Source of the DNA: Heliocidaris erythrogramma | Lineage: Eukaryota > Echinodermata > Echinoidea > Camarodonta > Echinometridae | Assembly: GCA_025617745.1 (NCBI GenBank) | Contig: CM046858.1 | Span: forward strand, 29,092,534 to 29,156,533 | DNA: 64,000 nucleotides | Direction of reading: 5' to 3' | Shown: one piece after another, positions 61,001 through 64,000 of the stretch | Layout: every line of letters begins with the position of its first letter | Position numbering within the stretch: the first letter of the stretch is position 1 | Position numbers and translations under genes: made by a program | Notes under the pieces: generated by a model | Told to the model about the DNA's origin: nothing | Database searches by the model: none | What the model saw: the letters and a program-made list of their open reading frames with translations, nothing else

Positions 61001-63283
61001 AGTTGGAAGAAGAAAGTGGAGAAATTTGAGAGGAGAAGAAATGGAAAGGTGAGATAGAGAGTAGGAAAATGTCGAAGTAATCTTTCCTGAAAGTGTGAAG
61101 TCCTGAAAAGGACTGTAAACCAGATGAGTAGGCTGAGAGTAAACTACAGTGTACTACTAATATAATCATATAATATTTATACTTTACAATGTACATGTAC
61201 ATGTATCTACTAAATTCACACAATTAAACTAAATGTACACTATGTACAAACATTCTAAAGATCACGACACATTGCTTAAAATAGTCTGTTGAGAGGCATA
61301 AGGGCATTCCAAGCATTCTGGCTTGAATGGATGATATTTATCTTACCACTGCTAAAATCCTTGTCCCCTGCTCGAAATTCATCTTGAACATATCTATCAA
61401 GCATGTTCCTGCATGTAGAAGAAAAATAAATAGATAAAACACCATGGAAGGATATAAGAGAAATAAACTGATAAATTACGATTATTATAAAGGAGAATGA
61501 TTAGAAAAAATAATGAATAGGTCTGTAATAAACTGTAAATGGAAGACCTCAGAGCTACTGCAGTAAAGATACATGTACCATCACTATATTAAAGTTAATA
61601 TTATGACCAAATTCACTTTGAATTTTATATGTTTAATTTCCTTCCATTTTAATATTCCATTTCACCAAAGTAACAGCACACTTGAGCCTCAAAATTGTTC
61701 TTCTGCAAGTCTGTGAGGCATAACAAATCTCTGTGTATGTATACATGTATTTATACACATGTACATGTACATGTAGCTGATACCAAATTATGTAAATGTC
61801 AGAATATTAATAACTGGATACAAACTTAAATATAAAACCAATTACTCTGGAGTCCGAAAAGATATATAGTCTGAAATCCACAATTAAATAATTTTCCTCG
61901 CAAACAATGTCCATGTTTGTCAACTTAATGTAAAGGTGCTGTGGTCTAGTGGATATTGTCAACAGACTGCAGATCACAAGGTACGGGGTTCGATTCCCTG
62001 CCACGGCTCTAACGTCCTTTGCCAAGACATTAATCTACAATTGCTATACACTCCACCCAGGTGAAATAAATGGGCACCCGTAGGAAGAAATTCATTGAAT
62101 GCTTGAGCGCCTTATCATGGTCGCTCGGCTACAAAATCCAGTGTATAATAATATGAATGAAGGGCCCTCATGGAGAACCCTGGGTAAACAAGACATATTA
62201 TTATAATTGTAATTATTATTATAATTATACGCTGATCTGCGACTTACGGTGAATCCTAACAATGCAGTTTATTCCGTCACAATAGAAATTCGATGTTAAG
62301 GCAAAAGCAAACATGGGTTAAGGCGATTCTGAACTATAGGCTGAGATAAAAGGATTTGCCTTAATGGCACATGTAAAGTTATTATTATCATTACAATAAA
62401 TTATTATTATCATTTTAAGTGCTTACCTGTGGAAGTTTGGGAACATGTCAACAAACAGATTTCTAAGTTCATTCTTGTCAATAGATCCACTCTTATCCTG
62501 GAAAAGAAAAGTAATATAGTAAACAAAGGAATATTAAACATTGTACAAATGCATCATTCTAATTCTAAACCTCTTGATTACTGAATGCTCTCAATCCCAT
62601 AGGCTCAACACAGGGATCACTCCGTTCCCATAGGCAATGAGTTAACCCATTCATGACAAGAATTATTTAAGGGCTAAATTGCTCACATTGATCACAAATT
62701 GGCAACAATAGTATTTTTTTTTTAGTGCTACATGGTTCTAAAAAATGTCTTTGAAAACAATTTACATGGTTAGCAAGTTTGTCAAAAGCTGAAAAAAATT
62801 TTGATTAAAAAAGTGATTTTGAACCTCTCAATGTGTTGCTAATTTAAGTATTTTAAAGCTTATTCTCATTCTTAAAGTTCCTGGCGTCAAATGTAGTATG
62901 ATCATGCAACAAAAATGGACACTGTATGTGCAGAAATTTTTGCTCTTTCTACTCATGCATCTGGTATGTCTTTTAGAGCTCTAAATCAAAAGTTATTGAG
63001 CCAAACCCCAAATGTGGTGAGTTGTCTCAAAGGGTTAAGGTATACAATGGGGATTTGTCTCGGAATGTCCCTGTTGGTAACACACTGTGGAGGCACTTAT
63101 CAGCATAAACTTAAATGATCAGCATAAAAAAAAATGAACTAAAATACGAACATTTTATACACTTAATCATGAACAAATATCATGAATATACTGTACAATG
63201 AACCAATGATATGAATTTGTCATTACCACGTCATATTTCTCAAATTTAGCCTTGGCATCTGCAATCTGTGCACTGGTTAGGTC
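48425..63283 (-). CDS. CEP43: CEP43 (FGFR1OP/FOP) homologue, nine 3' coding exons; 5' part outside the window
   Basis: Joined in minus-strand order, 63283-63227, 62497-62427, 61408-61347, 60299-60187, 58249-58062, 52828-52671, 50530-50473, 49342-49213 and 48520-48425 give 310 codons plus TGA. Every junction has AG/GT and a matching phase. FOP is a centriolar and centriolar-satellite protein that works with CEP350 and EB1 in microtubule anchoring and ciliogenesis (family knowledge). Matches seen to the FOP C-terminal half are DAFFDDPFPA, LSSLSNAPPL, SYEDDFQ, ITEEISEEISGDD, and LDDQTSDRTVSQLS with FDYMEEV at the end. The first four exons instead encode an EF-hand pair, unexpected for vertebrate FOP. 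The LisH-containing N-terminus was not found and should lie beyond 64000. The introns are full of repeats. Confidence 0.9.
49020..49115. repeat. TTG / TTTTG microsatellite with G run
   Basis: GTTGTTGTT then TTTTGTTTTG repeats, about 90 bp, followed by a short G run. It lies in the last CEP43 intron (48521-49212), which otherwise shows only unique AT-rich sequence. Confidence 0.9.
49213..49342 (-). CDS. CEP43: CEP43 exon (Ser-rich and acidic segment)
   Basis: 130 bp; acceptor CCGTCTGCAG, donor AAT/GTGAGT. Completes a split Ser codon and encodes SSQDSPSLTPRGSNSQ, then ITEEISEEISGDDSF. The last part matches the conserved EIEEDLSVEIDD-type acidic stretch of FOP. SPS and TPR are possible proline-directed phosphosites (inference). 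Confidence 0.92.
49408..49656 (+). mobile_element. tRNA-derived SINE, copy 4
   Basis: Head with GTGGGCTAGTGTATAAG (A-box region) and GGGATCGAATCCC (B-box), then the GCTAAGACATTAATCTACATT, GGGTACCTGGCAGG and GAGCGCTATAAAAGAACCC blocks and an ATTATT tail. Inserted in the CEP43 intron 49343-50472, antisense to the gene. The rest of that intron is unremarkable AT-rich sequence. Confidence 0.85.
50473..50530 (-). CDS. CEP43: CEP43 exon (SYEDDFQ motif)
   Basis: 58 bp; acceptor ATATTTCAG, donor AGAG/GTAAGA. Encodes GSDGRSKSASEASYEDDFQ. The YEDDF core corresponds to the YVDDFNS segment of vertebrate FOP. Enters in phase 1 and leaves in phase 2, as its neighbours require. Confidence 0.92.
50724..51253. 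mobile_element. MITE with GGGCCC inverted ends, containing a second MITE
   Basis: Left end GGGCCCTGTTGCATAAAACT continuing into TACCATTAA; right end TTAATGGTAAGTTTTATGCA continuing into ATGGGGCCC: 27 of 29 positions match in inverted orientation. A TTAACCC-family element is nested inside at 50841-51224. It lies in CEP43 intron 50531-52670. Confidence 0.8.
50841..51224 (-). mobile_element. TTAA MITE, CCCTTTC family, copy 2 (inverted, nested)
   Basis: Reverse-orientation match to 9772-10203 and 62646-63034. The right end TCCTGAAAGGG abuts TTAA (51225-51228), which is part of the host element's own TACCATTAA-type end. The left end lacks about 30 terminal bases compared with copy 1. Confidence 0.8.
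51815..52290 (+). mobile_element. Probable LINE/SINE 3' end with ATT tail
   Basis: Ends in GTAAAGCGCTTAGAGACATC, then TATAAATCCAGAATATTATT, the AAGCGCT...ATAAAT...ATT tail typical of L2-like LINEs and their SINE partners. Upstream, a frame with PSPWVKPLPSLIKPREMSPL resembles a decayed LINE C-terminus (LWNxLP-type) only weakly. Located in CEP43 intron 50531-52670. Confidence 0.5.
52671..52828 (-). CDS. CEP43: CEP43 exon (LSSLSNAPPL motif), tandem NAGNAG acceptor
   Basis: 158 bp; donor AAAG/GTATGT. Encodes SRNQKQAPPSSPPRSPTKPS, then LSSLSSLSNAPPLGGGSSLG, matching the SLASLSDAPPLKSGLSSLAG region of vertebrate FOP. The acceptor reads TTCAGCAG: splicing after either AG is in frame and differs by one codon (start 52828 or 52825). 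The LINE at 52836 begins about ten bases upstream, so the pyrimidine tract of this acceptor appears to be LINE sequence. Confidence 0.92.
53068..53802 (-). mobile_element. tRNA-like retroposon with tandem 291-bp units and an inverted part, nested in the LINE
   Basis: Bounded by the 13-bp duplication TAATATTGATAAT (53055-53067, 53803-53815). It contains a 291-bp unit twice in tandem (starts about 53065 and 53356) plus about 20 bp of a third (53647), then switches to an inverted partial copy (53668-53802). On the minus strand each full unit includes a tRNA-like 73-mer (53234-53162, 53525-53453) with a 7-bp acceptor-like stem GAACCAG/CTGGTTC and a perfect B-box GGTTCGAATCC. The two tandem units look identical, so amplification is recent. 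Long duplications point to retroposition. Confidence 0.75.
54586..57203 (+). mobile_element. Helentron/pearl-like element (HINE) family 1, copy C, 14-unit array
   Basis: 5' motif ATGCCTCCGCC (54586-54596), 3' inverted copy GGCGGAGGCAT (57193-57203). About fourteen 170-bp units run from 54731 to about 57060. They are followed by a GGAC/CGCA microsatellite (57096-57152) and the hairpin TGCCTCCGGCACCCACC-TTC-GGTGGGCGGAGGCA. A 680-bp, four-unit block is repeated (variant units at 54957/55637 and 55127/55807), showing higher-order amplification. Most units carry TGACCT four times in 28 bp. Inserted within the LINE 3' region and inside the CEP43 intron. Confidence 0.85.
57409..57483 (-). mobile_element. 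75-bp fragment of the tRNA-like retroposon with its own target duplication
   Basis: Identical but for a base or so to part of the 291-bp unit (AAATCTTTCGGCATATTACT ... AACACAAGTCA). It is flanked by the 11-bp duplication GATTCAATGTT (57398-57408, 57484-57494), so it inserted independently. On the minus strand it ends GTTTAC, as does the inverted end of the larger insertion. Confidence 0.8.
57651..58061. other. Remaining intron sequence before CEP43 exon at 58062
   Basis: AT-rich unique sequence. A 75-bp stretch at about 57700-57775 (TTGACTACTGAATT ... CCCATAG) recurs in diverged form at 62566-62642, so it is a small dispersed repeat. Nothing coding seen. Confidence 0.5.
58062..58249 (-). CDS. 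CEP43: CEP43 exon (DAFFDDPFP motif)
   Basis: 188 bp; acceptor ATTCTCAG, donor GCAG/GTGAAA. Encodes a Gln/Ser/Asp-rich linker, then LRKLEDDLFSPLGNR and DDSDAFFDDPFPANGNAFGS. The last part aligns with DSFFDDPIPKPEKTYG of vertebrate FOP. This exon ties the EF-hand exons upstream to the FOP C-terminus in a single phase-compatible frame. Confidence 0.9.
58900..59343. mobile_element. MITE with CCCTTTCACAC inverted ends
   Basis: Left end CCCTTTCACACACCGGGCCT, right end GCAGGCCCAGTGTGAAAGGG: about 20-bp inverted ends with a 2-base indel. The interior is GC-richer with repeated TACGC words. No target duplication could be fixed. It lies in CEP43 intron 58250-60186, whose remainder (59344-60186) shows C- and G-runs but no exon. 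Confidence 0.65.
60187..60299 (-). CDS. CEP43: CEP43 exon (second EF-hand-like helix)
   Basis: 113 bp; acceptor TTATTTGCAG, donor AGA/GTAGGT. Encodes VIDFDEFLAMYRRLFVVCRS, a typical exiting EF-hand (x-I-D-F-D-E-F-L), then SHDITDIVPTSPRKLR, a low-complexity link. The EF loop shared with the preceding exon (GDKDFSSVIDFDE) is longer or irregular relative to the canonical 12 residues, so calcium binding there is doubtful. Confidence 0.85.
60300..61346. other. CEP43 intron
   Basis: About 1 kb without recognised elements. 60960-61110 has a degenerate internal duplication around TCCTGAAAAGGACTGT (about 60984 and 61101). TACATGTA block at 61190-61205. No exon seen; the minus-strand frame 61223-60897 has no similarity. 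Confidence 0.5.
61347..61408 (-). CDS. CEP43: CEP43 exon (linker between EF-hands)
   Basis: 62 bp; acceptor ACATGCAG, donor AGTG/GTAAGA. Encodes NMLDRYVQDEFRAGDKDFSS, the helix leading into the second EF-hand-like loop. Enters in phase 2 and leaves in phase 1, matching both neighbours. Confidence 0.85.
61930..62200 (+). mobile_element. tRNA-derived SINE, copy 5
   Basis: The best-preserved pol III head of the five: TGTGGTCTAGTGGATA (A-box) and GGGTTCGATTCCC (B-box), then TTTGCCAAGACATTAATCTA, AATGGGCACCCGTAGG, CTTGAGCGCC, and an ATT/ATA-rich tail to about 62200. In the CEP43 intron 61409-62426, antisense to the gene. The rest of that intron is AT-rich and unique. Confidence 0.88.
62427..62497 (-). 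CDS. CEP43: CEP43 exon (first EF-hand loop)
   Basis: 71 bp; acceptor CTTTTCCAG, donor ACAG/GTAAGC. Encodes DKSGSIDKNELRNLFVDMFP. With the last two residues of the previous exon it forms DVDKSGSIDKNE, a canonical 12-residue EF-hand calcium loop (Asp at 1 and 3, Ser at 5, Ser at 7, Asp at 9, Glu at 12). Confidence 0.88.
62646..63034. mobile_element. TTAA-flanked MITE, CCCTTTC family, copy 3
   Basis: 389 bp between TTAA at 62642-62645 and 63035-63038; ends CCCATTCATGACA and TTGTCTCAAAGGG. Internal match to 9772-10203 (TTGGCAACAAT, GTTCCTGGCGTCAAATG, CATGCAACAAAAATGGACAC). Located in CEP43 intron 62498-63226. Confidence 0.85.
63227..63283 (-). CDS. CEP43: CEP43 exon (entering helix of first EF-hand), most 5' exon visible
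   Basis: 57 bp; acceptor TATGTGCAG, donor CGTG/GTAATG. Encodes DLTSAQIADAKAKFEKYDV, the E-helix and first two loop residues of an EF-hand (AKFEKYD-x-D-x-S-G continued in the next exon). Phase 0 entry means the coding sequence continues upstream; no further exon was recognised between 63286 and 64000. Confidence 0.85.
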
Positions 63284-63324
63284 CTGCACATATAAAAAAG
63301 AAAAGGGGTATGATAACCAGGGAA

Positions 63325-63590
63325 GAATACAGGATTTTGTAAACGAGGGTGCAAAAATCTCAGACAATTTTCTGACAAGCAAGAAGGAAAAAAAAAGTCA
63401 TCAGATTGTACACTTTGGTTCCAAAAGCGGGGTACAGACTGGAAGTGCCCTCCCCACTCCCCCCCCTAAATTCACCACTGATGATAACTATCAGCAGTTG
63501 CTTCAAGATACATTAGGCATCAGGGACAGATCCAGGATTTTGTAAAAGGTGGGGGGATTTCAAAAGTTTTCTGACATGTAAGAAATAATT
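63325..63590. repeat. Direct repeat pair around CAGGATTTTGTAAA
   Basis: CAGGATTTTGTAAACGAGG with a following TTTTCTGACAAGCAAGAA (63331-63382) recurs as CCAGGATTTTGTAAAAGGTG with TTTTCTGACATGTAAGAA (63533-63586). Two copies of a short dispersed repeat; the frame 63252-63545 over it is not a gene. Confidence 0.65.
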
Positions 63591-63616
63591 TTTATCACTT
63601 TTTTTATAACAATTAA

Positions 63617-63830
63617 AGGGAAATCCAACCTAATGGCAAGCTGTTCTGAAAGAAAGAGGAAAAATCAGAGCAGCAGATTGGTGAAAGTTTGACAGAAATC
63701 GGACAAGAAATATTAAAGAAAGTTATGATTTTGGGAAAGTTGTAATCACTATTATGGGAATTTCAAATTGGCCGAATTGGATTATGTCACTGTGATGTAG
63801 TGGTGGAAAACTCCCCCATTTGATCCAACA
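63617..63830 (+). mobile_element. Copy of the TTAA-associated AGGGAAATCCAACC repeat
   Basis: Begins AGGGAAATCCAACC right after TTAA (63613-63616) and matches 6925-6700 in inverted orientation over about 200 bp. The right boundary is not resolved before the window ends. Confidence 0.6.
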
Positions 63831-64000
63831 CGCAAAATGACTAAATTGTCATTTCTTTCAACATGTATTACTCAGTATTAGTAGGGTTTTCTTTCATGAG
63901 GACCTATAACAATATGCTATCTACAATGTATTTTGAGTACTGCCCCGAGGGAAAATCCGCTTAGGAGAAAACCGCAAATTAATGATAATTTTGTGTACGA

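Noticed and set aside
1..64000. CRISPR arrays, operons, bacterial promoters or rRNA
   Set aside because: None seen. The tandem arrays present are 147-291-bp eukaryotic element satellites, and the gene structure is intron-containing.

Overview
This window is nuclear DNA of an invertebrate animal. It is most likely an echinoderm of the sea-urchin type. That placement rests on repeat flavour (very abundant TACATGTA palindromes, tRNA-derived SINEs, CR1/L2-like LINEs, Crypton and Helentron-type elements) and on gene content; no species marker was tested. Coding sequence is sparse, introns are long, and splice sites are canonical GT/AG. Nothing prokaryotic or viral is present.

Two host genes can be supported, both on the minus strand. 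(1) The first coding exon of a WAVE/SCAR (WASF) homologue lies at 13898-14165, with 26 nt of 5'UTR in the same exon. Bases 1-13897 would be its first coding intron, and no later WASF exon was recognised. (2) The last nine coding exons of a CEP43 (FGFR1OP/FOP) homologue run from 63283 down to a TGA at 48425. All splice phases agree and give 310 codons plus stop. The C-terminal half matches the known FOP protein. The upstream four exons encode an EF-hand module that I do not recall from vertebrate FOP; this is the most interesting gene-level observation. The FOP N-terminus (LisH region) must lie beyond base 64000.

The rest is a dense mosaic of mobile elements. An apparently catalytically intact Crypton-type tyrosine recombinase gene sits at 15777-17270 on the plus strand, between two palindromic elements that share the same terminal sequence. 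Several MITE-like elements are flanked by TTAA (1908, 9772, 19000, 29421, 62646, plus one nested at 50841). Others have TTA (24593), 6-bp (21063, 45910) or 8-bp (37374) target duplications. LINE fragments lie at 25871-27310, 39290-40800, 43646-44083 and 52836-57650. At least five tRNA-derived SINE copies lie at 2423, 3541, 14236, 49408 and 61930. Three elements with Helentron/pearl-like (HINE) architecture (tandem 150-170-bp units, then a GGAC microsatellite, then a GC-rich terminal hairpin) lie at 32293, 45479 and 54586.

The 5.2-kb CEP43 intron between 58061 and 52829 is almost entirely a nest: a LINE carrying a tRNA-like retroposon, a 2.6-kb HINE and a 75-bp retroposon fragment. The LINE sequence begins within about ten bases of the exon at 52671-52828. 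Each full HINE unit at 45.5-47.1 kb and 54.6-57.2 kb carries four AGGTCA nuclear-receptor half-sites in DR1/DR1/DR3 spacing, so these arrays concentrate potential receptor sites inside and just downstream of CEP43.
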